From contig PKZN01000014.1 of NCBI GenBank assembly GCA_003133075.1, forward strand, positions 1-10,465: a DNA stretch of 10,465 nt, read 5' to 3'. The stretch is from Acidimicrobiaceae bacterium (lineage in GTDB: Bacteria; Actinomycetota; Acidimicrobiia; Acidimicrobiales; RAAP-2). Shown piece after piece: positions 1-6,095 of the stretch (position 1 is its first letter; every line of letters starts with the position of its first letter). Made by a program: the position numbers and the translations under genes. The notes beneath the pieces are model-generated. The model was given only the letters and a program-made list of their open reading frames with translations. It did not search any database and had not been told where the DNA came from.

Positions 1-968
1 AAGGCGAGTCCGATCGCCGCGGGTGCCTTGATCGACGTCGCGAGCGCCACGAAGAACAGCGCCCAGATCGGACGTCGTTGCACGGCCAGACCCAAGCCCA
101 CGACGAGGAATCCCGTCATCAACGCATCGTTGTGCGCCCCGCCGATCAGCGTTAAGAGCACCAGCGGGTTCATCGCGGCCAACACGAACGCCTCGCCCGG
201 GTCGCGCTTGAGGCCCTTGGCGAGCATGATCACGCCCACACCGATCAGCACCACCGCGAAGACCTCGAGGATCCGCAGCCCCACTACCGTCCAGAGTTCG
301 TGGTGGAAGGTGATCCGGTCGATGAAGCCGTCGATGGAGAGGAAGCCCGGGCCGTAGGGCGCGGGCGTGTTCCCCCAGAGCGGGTCGACCGGGATGGTGT
401 AGCTGTTGCTGCCCTGGCCGAGCGTGAAGGGACCATAGAGGTAGGGGCTGATGTTGTGGGCGCTCATCTCGCCCTGGGCCGCGTAGCTGTAGACGTCGCG
501 CGAGAAGAGCGGCGGCGCGACGATCATCGGCACCGACCACAGTGCGAAGATCCACCAGAGCTTCTTGAGCGCTACCCCGGCGTGGAGTTTCATCACCTCG
601 GCCAGGCGTAACCACACCCTCATCAGGAGCAAGAGTCCGCCGTAGACGAGCACCACCGAGAAGATGTACTTCGTCAAACTGGAGGTCCCCGAGGCGTTCG
701 CCGCCGGTTCGCCGAAGAACCAGGTGTTGGTCAGATTGAACTTGAAAGGTGAGTTGGTAAAGGAGGCGCCCGCGACGATCGAGGTAAGTGCGGCGAAGCC
801 CAAGAGTGCGGGCTGCCAGAGGAAGCCCCAGCCCTCGAAGGGACCCGGGGAGAAACGTCCGAGCGGGGTGTAGCGATGCTCTAAGAGTTGGACGCCGGAC
901 TCGAAGCGCTTCGCGACGCGTTCGTAGGTGTGACGAACGGCTCTCGCCCACGCGCTCACACGGCCCAC
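1..968 (-). CDS. mptB: MptB-like polyprenol-phosphomannose-dependent alpha-1,6-mannosyltransferase, 3' end cut by window edge
   Basis: The 322 visible codons encode the N-terminal part of a polytopic membrane glycosyltransferase of the GT-C type. Family knowledge: MptA/MptB enzymes extend the alpha-1,6-mannan backbone of actinobacterial lipomannan and lipoarabinomannan outside the membrane, using polyprenyl-phosphomannose. Seen here: a soluble basic N-terminus (1-45), hydrophobic segments near residues 50-70, 101-121, 137-154, 227-250, 260-277 and 283-296, and a loop RDVYSYAAQGEM (158-169) containing the acidic residue expected of GT-C enzymes. HNISPYLYGP (171-180), PAPYGPGFL (202-210) and the MNPLVLLTLIGGAHNDALM stretch (266-284) are family-like. 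The GTG start is chosen because AGGAG lies 4 bases upstream (973-977). A second in-frame GTG at 959 is possible. A TACGGT hexamer at 996-1001 could be the -10 element, giving a leader of about 20 bases, but I see no -35. The carboxy-terminal transmembrane region lies outside the window. The family call is secure; the exact paralogue (MptA, MptB or a related protein) is less so. Confidence 0.82.
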   Translation of the reverse strand, partial: MGRVSAWARAVRHTYERVAKRFESGVQLLEHRYTPLGRFSPGPFEGWGFLWQPALLGFAALTSIVAGASFTNSPFKFNLTNTWFFGEPAANASGTSSLTKYIFSVVLVYGGLLLLMRVWLRLAEVMKLHAGVALKKLWWIFALWSVPMIVAPPLFSRDVYSYAAQGEMSAHNISPYLYGPFTLGQGSNSYTIPVDPLWGNTPAPYGPGFLSIDGFIDRITFHHELWTVVGLRILEVFAVVLIGVGVIMLAKGLKRDPGEAFVLAAMNPLVLLTLIGGAHNDALMTGFLVVGLGLAVQRRPIWALFFVALATSIKAPAAIGLA

Positions 969-1031
969 GAAACTCCTCTCTCCGCGACCAGTGACACCGT
1001 ACTTCGATGACCCGCTTCCCCGCCACGGGTC

Positions 1032-1056
1032 GGTCAATCCCGCAGAGGGATTGACC
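1032..1056 (-). terminator. Perfect 10-bp hairpin directly after tRNA-Tyr, no U-tract
   Basis: GGTCAATCCC and GGGATTGACC form a perfect 10-bp stem around a 5-base loop. It starts one base after the encoded CCA of the tRNA on the minus strand. No run of T follows in either direction, so it is not a textbook intrinsic terminator. It may act as a U-less terminator, as a 3' boundary for tRNA processing, or as a partial barrier between the tRNA and the mptB-like gene 63 bases further on. Confidence 0.6.
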
Positions 1057-1057
1057 A

Positions 1058-1142
1058 TGGTGGGCCAGGAGGGATTTGAACCCCCGTAGGCTAAGCCGTC
1101 TGGTTTACAGCCAGATCCCATTGGCCACTCGGGCACTGACCC
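1058..1142 (-). tRNA. tRNA-Tyr (anticodon GTA), CCA encoded
   Basis: Read on the minus strand, the gene folds as a type II tRNA of 85 bases including CCA. The acceptor GGGTCAG pairs with CTGGCCC (one G-T pair) and is followed by A and CCA. The anticodon arm is TCTGG-CTGTAAA-CCAGA, so the anticodon is GTA at 34-36. A long variable arm follows, as in bacterial tRNA-Tyr. The T arm is GGGGG-TTCAAAT-CCCTC. All expected arms are intact. It decodes TAC/TAT. It has its own promoter immediately upstream and a perfect hairpin immediately downstream. Confidence 0.96.
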
Positions 1143-1149
1143 GTCGGGA

Positions 1150-1180
1150 ATTCTACCGTCCGGGGCGTCTCCGACACCAA
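1150..1180 (-). promoter_or_regulatory. Promoter of tRNA-Tyr
   Basis: The -10 element TAGAAT (1155 to 1150) stands 7 bases before the mature first base of the tRNA. TTGGTG at 1180-1175 is a possible -35, though the 19-base spacer is long. If transcription starts at the usual distance from the -10, the transcript has zero to two extra 5' bases. Confidence 0.5.
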
Positions 1181-1200
1181 ACGGGGTGACGCTCTACCAT
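1171..1200 (+). promoter_or_regulatory. Leaderless promoter of yajQ
   Basis: TACCAT (1195-1200) lies exactly 6 bases before the ATG at 1207, so the A of ATG would be the first transcribed base. CCGACA (1171-1176) is a plausible -35 with an 18-base spacer. There is no Shine-Dalgarno sequence. The -35 region overlaps the divergent tRNA-Tyr promoter on the other strand. Confidence 0.55.
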
Positions 1201-1206
1201 TTGGTC

Positions 1207-1695
1207 ATGCCCAGTTTTGACGTCGTCTCCGAAGTCGACCTCCAGGAAGTTCGTAACGCCGTCGACCAGGCGAACCGTGAGGCGACGACGCGCTTTGACT
1301 TCAAGGGCACCAACGCGGTGATCGAGTACTCCGAGAAGGAGCTCTCCCTCTCCGCCTCGACCGAGGACCGACTGCGCGCGCTCTACCAGGTGCTCGAAGA
1401 GAAACTCGTCAAGCGCTCGGTGTCCTTAAAGACGCTCGAGCCGGGCAAGATCGAAGAGGCGAGCCACAACAGCGCGCGTCAAAAGGTCGCCCTCAAGGCC
1501 GGTATCAGTCAGGACGTCGGCAAGCAGATCAACAAGCTCGTCAAGGAGATGGGCGTGAAGAGCCTCTCTTCTTCCATCCAGGGTGACCACGTGCGCGTCA
1601 CGGGTAAGCAGCGAGACGACTTACAAGACGCGATCGCCGCCTTCAAGGCGGCCGACCTCGCGGTGCCCTTGCAGTTCACGAACTTCCGCGACTAA
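1207..1695 (+). CDS. yajQ: YajQ family nucleotide/cyclic-di-GMP-binding protein
   Basis: The 162-residue cytosolic protein matches the YajQ (UPF0234) family over its full length; E. coli YajQ is 163 residues. Family knowledge: these proteins bind nucleotides, and in Xanthomonas and Pseudomonas a member binds cyclic di-GMP and partners a transcription factor. The role in actinobacteria is not established. Seen here: the hallmark start MPSFDVVSEVDLQEVRNAVDQ, then TTRFDFKGT (27-35), the region around LEPGKIEEAS (77-86), GISQDVGKQINKLVKEM (99-115), and the C-terminal VRVTGKQRDDLQ and LAVPLQFTNFRD. The ATG at 1207 is preferred to the in-frame GTG at 1186 because family members begin MPSFD and a -10 hexamer sits 6 bases upstream. 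The stop codon overlaps that of the convergent GtrA gene. Confidence 0.95.
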   Translation: MPSFDVVSEVDLQEVRNAVDQANREATTRFDFKGTNAVIEYSEKELSLSASTEDRLRALYQVLEEKLVKRSVSLKTLEPGKIEEASHNSARQKVALKAGISQDVGKQINKLVKEMGVKSLSSSIQGDHVRVTGKQRDDLQDAIAAFKAADLAVPLQFTNFRD

Positions 1696-2195
1696 CTGGC
1701 GGCTTCTTCCTCGCTGAGGTGCTCGTCCATCATCGTCAGGGTCTCGACGTGGAAGATCCGGTTAAAGACGATGAGTTTCAGCACCCAAAAGAGCGCAAAA
1801 CAAAAGAGATTGGCCCCCGCGACGAGACCGGTGTTGGCGAGATGGCTCCAGTGGTGCGCGCGCACCTCGTGGCGCGCGTAGACCGCGCCGAGTTGGGAGA
1901 ACGCGATGCCGAGGATCGACATCGAGAGGAAGGGCGCGACCTCGCGACGCAGGCTGCTGCGGCCGGCCTTGCGCCAGGTCCATCGGCGATTCAAGTTGTA
2001 GGCGGGGATCATGCCCACGATGTTGCCCGCCAAGGTCGCCAGGATCACACTCGAGATGATGCGCAGTCCGTAAAAGCCGGCGACCGCGGCGAGCGAGACG
2101 GCGGTCGTGATCGCCGAGGCGGCGGTGTAGCGAATGAGTTTCTTGCCCTCGTGGGTGCGCGTCCAGGCGCGAAGTGAGCGCGGTGAGAGGGTCAT
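1692..2195 (-). CDS. GtrA family membrane protein (downstream copy of a tandem pair)
   Basis: A 167-residue membrane protein of the GtrA family. Members are thought to help move polyprenyl-linked sugars across the membrane or to act with cell-envelope glycosyltransferases. Seen here: four hydrophobic segments near 22-44, 49-66, 84-106 and 119-145; RY at 22-23 before the first; the signature PAYNLNRRWTW (64-74) after the second; and a charged loop ARHEVRAHHWSHL (107-119) between the third and fourth. It ends in a short acidic tail. It aligns without gaps over residues 1-160 with the adjacent upstream gene at roughly 60% identity by hand count, so the two are tandem duplicates. The ATG is supported by TAAGTT exactly 6 bases upstream. 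Its TAG overlaps the TAA of yajQ by four bases. The substrate cannot be told from sequence. Confidence 0.88.
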   Translation of the reverse strand: MTLSPRSLRAWTRTHEGKKLIRYTAASAITTAVSLAAVAGFYGLRIISSVILATLAGNIVGMIPAYNLNRRWTWRKAGRSSLRREVAPFLSMSILGIAFSQLGAVYARHEVRAHHWSHLANTGLVAGANLFCFALFWVLKLIVFNRIFHVETLTMMDEHLSEEEAAS

Positions 2196-2201
2196 CGGGG
2201 C

Positions 2202-2207
2202 AACTTA
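2202..2207 (-). promoter_or_regulatory. Leaderless -10 element of the downstream GtrA gene
   Basis: TAAGTT ends exactly 6 bases before the ATG at 2195, and no SD sequence is present. I see no convincing -35. If functional, it lets this copy be transcribed independently of the upstream GtrA gene, which ends 49 bases away. Confidence 0.5.
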
Positions 2208-2244
2208 ACGGGCGTGTCGCGCGTACATCGAGGCGGCCAACGGT

Positions 2245-2781
2245 TCAGTCGTTGGTGGTGTGGGGGTAGTAGGGCTCGATCTCGCCGCGCTCTTCGAGGG
2301 TGAGGTGTTCCTCGAGGCGCTCGAGTTTGTTGACGTGGAAGATGCGGTTAAAGACCATCAGCTTCAAGACGAAGAAGATCGCGAAGCACAACAAATTGGT
2401 GCCCGTGACCAGTGCGGTGTCGGTCAAGTGGCTCCAGGAGTGCGCGTGGACCTCGTGTCGAGCCCAGAACGCCCCGATCTGCGAGAAGGCGATGGAGAGG
2501 AACGACATGCTCCAAAACGGGATGATCTCGCGTCGGAGGTGACTCTTACCGCGTTTTCCCCACGTCCAGGTGCGGTTGAGGTGATAGGCGGGCAGCGTCG
2601 CGATCAAGTTGCCCGCCAACGTGGCCCACACGACGCCGGGGATGATGCGAAAGCCGTAGAGAATCGCGATCGAGGTGAACGAGACGGCGGTGGTGACGAC
2701 CGAGCCCAGGACGTAGCGGGTCATTTTCTTGCCCTGGTGAGTGCGCGACCACGCAATCAAGGAGCGAAATCGTTCAATCAC
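2245..2781 (-). CDS. GtrA family membrane protein (upstream copy of a tandem pair)
   Basis: A 178-residue GtrA-family membrane protein, paralogous to its downstream neighbour. It has the same four hydrophobic segments (about 22-44, 49-66, 84-106, 119-145), the signature PAYHLNRTWTW (64-74), and the loop ARHEVHAHSWSHL. The C-terminus differs, with a longer polar tail after residue 160 that ends in EPYYPHTTND. The two copies are most alike in the NR-WTW and SHL regions and in the last segment VLKL-VFNRIFHV, so both are probably under selection. The GTG start is supported by TAGACT 7 bases upstream; there is no SD. It is divergent from tesB across a 62-base gap. A role in envelope glycan export is a family-based inference; the mptB-like gene on the same strand is a possible but unproven functional partner. 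Confidence 0.88.
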   Translation of the reverse strand: MIERFRSLIAWSRTHQGKKMTRYVLGSVVTTAVSFTSIAILYGFRIIPGVVWATLAGNLIATLPAYHLNRTWTWGKRGKSHLRREIIPFWSMSFLSIAFSQIGAFWARHEVHAHSWSHLTDTALVTGTNLLCFAIFFVLKLMVFNRIFHVNKLERLEEHLTLEERGEIEPYYPHTTND

Positions 2782-2788
2782 TTGGCCG

Positions 2789-2794
2789 AGTCTA
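2789..2794 (-). promoter_or_regulatory. Leaderless -10 element of the upstream GtrA gene
   Basis: TAGACT ends 7 bases before the GTG start at 2781. No SD-like sequence lies between, and no clear -35 is visible. Confidence 0.45.
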
Positions 2795-2831
2795 CCGGGT
2801 TCGTCCGGGAAGTCCCTGAGGTGCGAGGTGC

Positions 2832-2837
2832 AACAAT
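2832..2837 (+). promoter_or_regulatory. Possible leaderless -10 element of tesB
   Basis: AACAAT, four of six matches to TATAAT, ends exactly 6 bases before the ATG at 2844. It is weaker than the other starts in this window because its first base is A. No SD is present. Confidence 0.35.
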
Positions 2838-2843
2838 GGACAG

Positions 2844-3719
2844 ATGTCTGACGCCCTCGACGCCCTCCTTCGACTGCTCGACCTCGAGACGATCGAGGTC
2901 AATGTCTACCGGGGCGTCCACCCCCCCGAGGAACGCCAGCGCACCTTCGGGGGTCAGGTCGCCGCCCAGGCCCTCATGGCCGCCGGCCGCACCGTCGAGC
3001 ACGGTCGGGTGCACTCCCTGCACTCCTACTTCTTGCGACCCGGCGACCCCACGACGCCCATCCTCTACGAGGTCGACCGCATTCGAGACGGTAAGAGCTT
3101 CACCACGCGACGCGTCGTCGCGATCCAGCACGGGCGTGCCATTTACAACATGCAAGCCAGCTTCCACTCCGACGAGGAAAGTATCGAGCACCAGATCGCG
3201 ATGCCCGACGTCCCCGGCCCCGAGGGCATCAAGCCAATGGTCGAACGCGTCCTCGAGGAGTTCGGCGAACTCGACGAATGGAGCAAGCGACCCCACCCCA
3301 TCGACCAGCGTTTCGTCGGCGACATCCCCTGGAGCCCGAATCGCTCCAAGGATCCACAGCAGTACATCTGGATCAAGGCCGACGGCGCGCTGCCCGACGA
3401 CCCGCTACTGCACGCCTGCGTCGTCACCTACGCCAGCGACATGAGTCTGATGGACGCTGCGCTCAAGCCGCACACCCTTCACTGGGGCGACCCGAATTCG
3501 ATGCTCGCGAGTCTCGATCACTGCATGTGGTTCCACCGAGATCTGCGCGCCGACGAATGGCTCCTCTACGACACCGAATCACCAATCGCCTTCGGCGCTC
3601 GGGCCCTCGCGAGGGGTTTTCTCTTCTCCCGAGACGGACAGTTGAGGGTCTCGATGGTGCAAGAGGGACTGACCCGCTTTGCCAGAACTCCCGACGCGAC
3701 CGCGGTGACGACCGTCTAA
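2844..3719 (+). CDS. tesB: Acyl-CoA thioesterase II
   Basis: A 291-residue double-hotdog thioesterase that hydrolyses acyl-CoA to free fatty acid and CoA in the cytosol. E. coli TesB is 286 residues, so this one is full length. Seen here: a first hotdog with RTFGGQVAAQAL (33-44), HSLHSYFLRPGDP (57-69) and the strand GKSFTTRRVVAIQHG (83-97), and a second hotdog with YASDMSLMD (196-204), SLDHCMWFHR (223-232) and MVQEGLTR (271-278). D199, S223 and Q273 correspond to the E. coli Asp204, Thr228 and Gln278 catalytic set, with Ser replacing Thr. The ATG is the first in-frame start that gives the family N-terminus. The gene converges on gltA with an 18-base gap and no hairpin between them. Confidence 0.93.
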   Translation: MSDALDALLRLLDLETIEVNVYRGVHPPEERQRTFGGQVAAQALMAAGRTVEHGRVHSLHSYFLRPGDPTTPILYEVDRIRDGKSFTTRRVVAIQHGRAIYNMQASFHSDEESIEHQIAMPDVPGPEGIKPMVERVLEEFGELDEWSKRPHPIDQRFVGDIPWSPNRSKDPQQYIWIKADGALPDDPLLHACVVTYASDMSLMDAALKPHTLHWGDPNSMLASLDHCMWFHRDLRADEWLLYDTESPIAFGARALARGFLFSRDGQLRVSMVQEGLTRFARTPDATAVTTV

Positions 3720-3737
3720 TCCAAAAGAGCTGACGAA

Positions 3738-5009
3738 CTAGTTGCGCTGGTGCATCGGCACGAAATCGCGCTCGTCGGAACCGATGTAGAGCTGACGGGG
3801 ACGGGCGATCTTCGTGTCCTGGGAGAGCAACTCTTGGAAGTGCGCCAGCCAACCCGACGTGCGGGGAATGGCGAAGAGCACGGTGAACATCTCGACCGGG
3901 AATCCCATGGCCTGGTAGATGAGTCCCGAGTAGAAGTCGACGTTCGGGTAGAGCCGGCGCGAGATGAAGTAGTCATCGGCGAGCGCCACCTCTTCGAGCT
4001 TGAGGGCGATGTCGAGCAAGGGGTTCTTGCCGGTGACCGAGAAGACGTCGTCGGCGATCTTCTTGATGATCGTCGCGCGCGGGTCGAAGTTCTTATAGAC
4101 GCGGTGACCGAATCCCTCGAGCAACGTCTTGCCCTGCTTGACCGTCTCGACGAAGGCCGGCACGTTCTCGACGCTGCCGATCTTGACCAACATCTTCAAG
4201 ACGGCTTCGTTGGCCCCGCCGTGGCGCGGGCCGTAGAGCGCCGCCGTCGCGGCGGCGGTCGCCGAGTAGGGGTCCGCGTGGGACGAACCGGCGACGCGCA
4301 TCGCGGTCGTCCCACAGTTCTGCTCGTGATCGGCGTGGAGGATGAAGAGCACGTCGAGCGCGTGGGCGAGTATGGGGTCGGGCTCGTAGCGCGGCTCGGC
4401 CACCTTCCACATCATCGAGAGGAAGTTCTGCGCGTAGCTCATGGAGTTGTCGGGGTAGACGAAGGGCATGCCGACGCTGAAGCGGTGCGCCGCGGCGGCG
4501 AGGGTGGGCATCTTGGCGATCAAACGCACAATCTGCTTGTTCAAGATCTCCGGGTCGTCGAGGATCTTGGCGTCCTTGTAGTACGTCGAGAGTGCCGCGA
4601 CGGCCGAGACGAGCATCCCCATGGGGTGCGCGTCGTAGTTGAAACCCTCCAAGAAACGTTTGCGGACGTTCTCGTGGATGTAGGTGTGGTACGTGATCTC
4701 TTTTTCCCACGCCTGGGCCTGCTCGGCGTTGGGGAGCTCACCGTGGAGCAGCAAGTACGCGACCTCGACGTACGTCGACTTCTCGGCGAGTTGTTCGATC
4801 GGGTAGCCGCGATAGCGCAGGATGCCGGCGTCACCGTCGATGTAGGTGATCGCGGACTCGGTCATGGCGGTCGTCATGAAGCCGGGGTCGTAGAACCAGA
4901 GGCCCGGCACGAGCTTCGACCACTCACTGGCGGCCACGCCCCCGTCGACGATGGGGATCTCTCGCGACTCGCCGGTTCGGTTGTCGGTCACGGTAATGGA
5001 CTGCGTCAC
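3738..5009 (-). CDS. gltA: Citrate synthase
   Basis: Condenses acetyl-CoA and oxaloacetate to citrate, the entry step of the TCA cycle. With the GTG start at 5009 the protein has 423 residues, close to M. tuberculosis GltA2 (431). Seen here: ITYIDGDAGILRYRGYPIEQLAE (54-76), LHADHEQN (224-231), PRHGGAN with the catalytic H263, GFGHRVYKNFDPR with H302, and YPNVDFYSGLIY with D358. All catalytic residues are present. Longer in-frame starts exist at 5042 (ATG) and beyond. GTG 5009 is preferred because GAGGA lies just upstream (spacer 3) and a TTGAGT-16-TACGAT promoter places the transcription start inside the longer version. The start overlaps no other gene. The upstream gene's stop lies within the -35. 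Confidence 0.95.
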   Translation of the reverse strand: MTQSITVTDNRTGESREIPIVDGGVAASEWSKLVPGLWFYDPGFMTTAMTESAITYIDGDAGILRYRGYPIEQLAEKSTYVEVAYLLLHGELPNAEQAQAWEKEITYHTYIHENVRKRFLEGFNYDAHPMGMLVSAVAALSTYYKDAKILDDPEILNKQIVRLIAKMPTLAAAAHRFSVGMPFVYPDNSMSYAQNFLSMMWKVAEPRYEPDPILAHALDVLFILHADHEQNCGTTAMRVAGSSHADPYSATAAATAALYGPRHGGANEAVLKMLVKIGSVENVPAFVETVKQGKTLLEGFGHRVYKNFDPRATIIKKIADDVFSVTGKNPLLDIALKLEEVALADDYFISRRLYPNVDFYSGLIYQAMGFPVEMFTVLFAIPRTSGWLAHFQELLSQDTKIARPRQLYIGSDERDFVPMHQRN

Positions 5010-5040
5010 GGTTCCTCGATTCAAATCTGGGGGCCTGACC

Positions 5041-5068
5041 ATCGTAGGCGAACTCGCCAGTAACTCAA
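5041..5068 (-). promoter_or_regulatory. Promoter of gltA with an inverted repeat in the spacer
   Basis: TTGAGT (5068-5063), a 16-base spacer, then TACGAT (5046-5041). This is the best -35/-10 pair I find in the window. The spacer contains an inverted repeat, GGCGA and TCGCC around two bases (5047-5058), abutting the -10, where a repressor could bind. The predicted leader is about 25 bases and includes the GAGGA SD. Confidence 0.55.
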
Positions 5069-6069
5069 CCTGGCGTTGCGTTTCCAGAAGGTGACATTTC
5101 GATCCGGTAGACCTCGACGGTGACCCCGGCGACCGTGGCGCGAGCCCCACTCACGCTGATCACCAGGCGCGCGACCTCGCTCGCCGCGGTGCTCAGCGCC
5201 TTCGGCACGAACGCGAAGGCCTGATCGGGCCCGAGCGTCGTGGTCATGCGTTGGACGAAGGCCACCCCACGATGATTCAGCGGCGTCACCCGGATCGTCA
5301 GCACGACGGGCTGGTCGTCGTAGCTGGCATTGAGCACCGACACCCCCATCTGTACCGACGTCACGGGAGGCAGCAACAGCACCCCGGTCGCCGCGGGCAG
5401 CGGCGCGGGCACCACTCGCAGCGCCGCGATGCGAATCGCCCGCACCAGGCGAAGACTCGTGGACTGGGTGAGGCCACTCGTCCCGTTCTTCGCGACGAAC
5501 TGCGCGCTCACGGCGCTGGTCGCCTCCAACTTCACGTTCCCGGGCTCTTTCACGAGGGCGTATCGCTCGTGGTTCCAGCGCAGGCTGGAGTCGATCAACG
5601 CTGTCGCGGCCGCGGCGCTGGACTGCGTGGGCGACGTCGACCACGGCAGCGACAACGTGCTCGCCACGTCGGCCAGCAGCGCCTGGTAGGCCGTGACGCG
5701 CGTCTGGGTGAGTTGATCGAGCGTCTGGTTCACGTTGTGCGCGAGCACGGGGCGGCGAAGATTGTCGGCCGCCACGCTCCACGCGGGTAGTTGCTGGGCG
5801 AGTTGCTCGAGGCGAGCGGCGAAGACGACGCGGCTCAGCGTGTCACCGTGGGCGAGCAGTTGGTTGAGTCGACCGTCGAAGAGATTCTCCCCCGTCAACA
5901 ACGTGTTCGCGAGAACACCGAAGCTTCGATTTTCGCTGCGCCGCCCCGTGACGGACCCGTGACCCGCGCGCGAGACGTCGCGCGCGAAGACCAGCACGAT
6001 GAGCGTGACGACGAGCGCGATCGAAATCAGCAACGTACGTCGGCGACGTTGCGCGCGAGTGCGGGCCAC
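5065..6069 (-). CDS. Unrecognised single-pass membrane protein with large extracytoplasmic domain
   Basis: I do not recognise this 334-residue protein. Seen here: a strongly basic N-terminus (residues 1-11, rich in Arg), one hydrophobic segment at about 13-29, then a long polar Ala/Ser/Thr/Leu-rich region. By the positive-inside rule, everything after residue 30 should lie outside the membrane. Residues 45-135 look helical. The C-terminal part, from about 230, alternates hydrophobic and polar residues (VTSVQMGVSVLNA, PVVLTIRVTPLNH, ARLVISVSGARATVAGVTVEVYRIEM) and suggests a beta-sandwich. I see no cysteine pairs and no enzymatic motif. It lies 26 bases after rmuC and just before gltA. The GTG start is supported by TAAGTT exactly 6 bases upstream. 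It could be an envelope or cell-division accessory protein, but nothing in the sequence proves this. Confidence 0.8.
   Translation of the reverse strand: MARTRAQRRRRTLLISIALVVTLIVLVFARDVSRAGHGSVTGRRSENRSFGVLANTLLTGENLFDGRLNQLLAHGDTLSRVVFAARLEQLAQQLPAWSVAADNLRRPVLAHNVNQTLDQLTQTRVTAYQALLADVASTLSLPWSTSPTQSSAAAATALIDSSLRWNHERYALVKEPGNVKLEATSAVSAQFVAKNGTSGLTQSTSLRLVRAIRIAALRVVPAPLPAATGVLLLPPVTSVQMGVSVLNASYDDQPVVLTIRVTPLNHRGVAFVQRMTTTLGPDQAFAFVPKALSTAASEVARLVISVSGARATVAGVTVEVYRIEMSPSGNATPG
5965..5986. repeat. GC-rich inverted repeat inside the unknown membrane protein gene
   Basis: CGCGCGCGA and TCGCGCGCG form perfect 9-bp arms around four bases. On the minus strand this falls just after the codons for the transmembrane segment, about 85-105 bases into the message. 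It would be a very stable RNA hairpin. It may simply follow from GCG/CGC codon choice for Ala and Arg. Confidence 0.6.
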
Positions 6070-6075
6070 GCGCAG

Positions 6076-6081
6076 AACTTA
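6076..6081 (-). promoter_or_regulatory. Leaderless -10 element of the unknown membrane protein gene
   Basis: TAAGTT ends exactly 6 bases before the GTG at 6069; the same hexamer and spacing precede the downstream GtrA gene. There is no SD. It lies in the 26-base gap after rmuC, so the gene need not depend on rmuC transcription. Confidence 0.5.
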
Positions 6082-6095
6082 CTCGTCGGCGATTT

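Noticed and set aside
1186..1206. Upstream GTG as the yajQ start
   Set aside because: The family begins MPSFD, and the -10 hexamer TACCAT lies inside the extension.
1853..1866. 14-base perfect palindrome GGTGCGCGCGCACC within the downstream GtrA gene
   Set aside because: It sits in the conserved AHEVRAHHW-coding region, and alternating GC is frequent here. Nothing suggests a binding site.
2260..3444. Long plus-strand open frame of 394 codons across the upstream GtrA gene and tesB
   Set aside because: It is antisense to a clear GtrA gene and then out of frame with tesB. It has no family motifs and low-complexity Arg/Ser/Pro composition, as expected for a GC-rich shadow frame.
3720..3737. Terminator between tesB and gltA
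   Set aside because: The 18-base convergent gap has no inverted repeat and no T run.
3750..5063. Plus-strand open frame of 437 codons opposite gltA
   Set aside because: It mirrors the citrate synthase codons exactly in phase, is Asp/Glu/Arg/Val-rich without motifs, and the opposite strand carries all citrate synthase catalytic residues.
5010..5150. Longer citrate synthase N-terminus from ATG 5042 or from 5150
   Set aside because: The extension crosses the putative promoter and the 3' end of the neighbouring gene and adds residues not typical of the family; GTG 5009 has a GAGGA SD.
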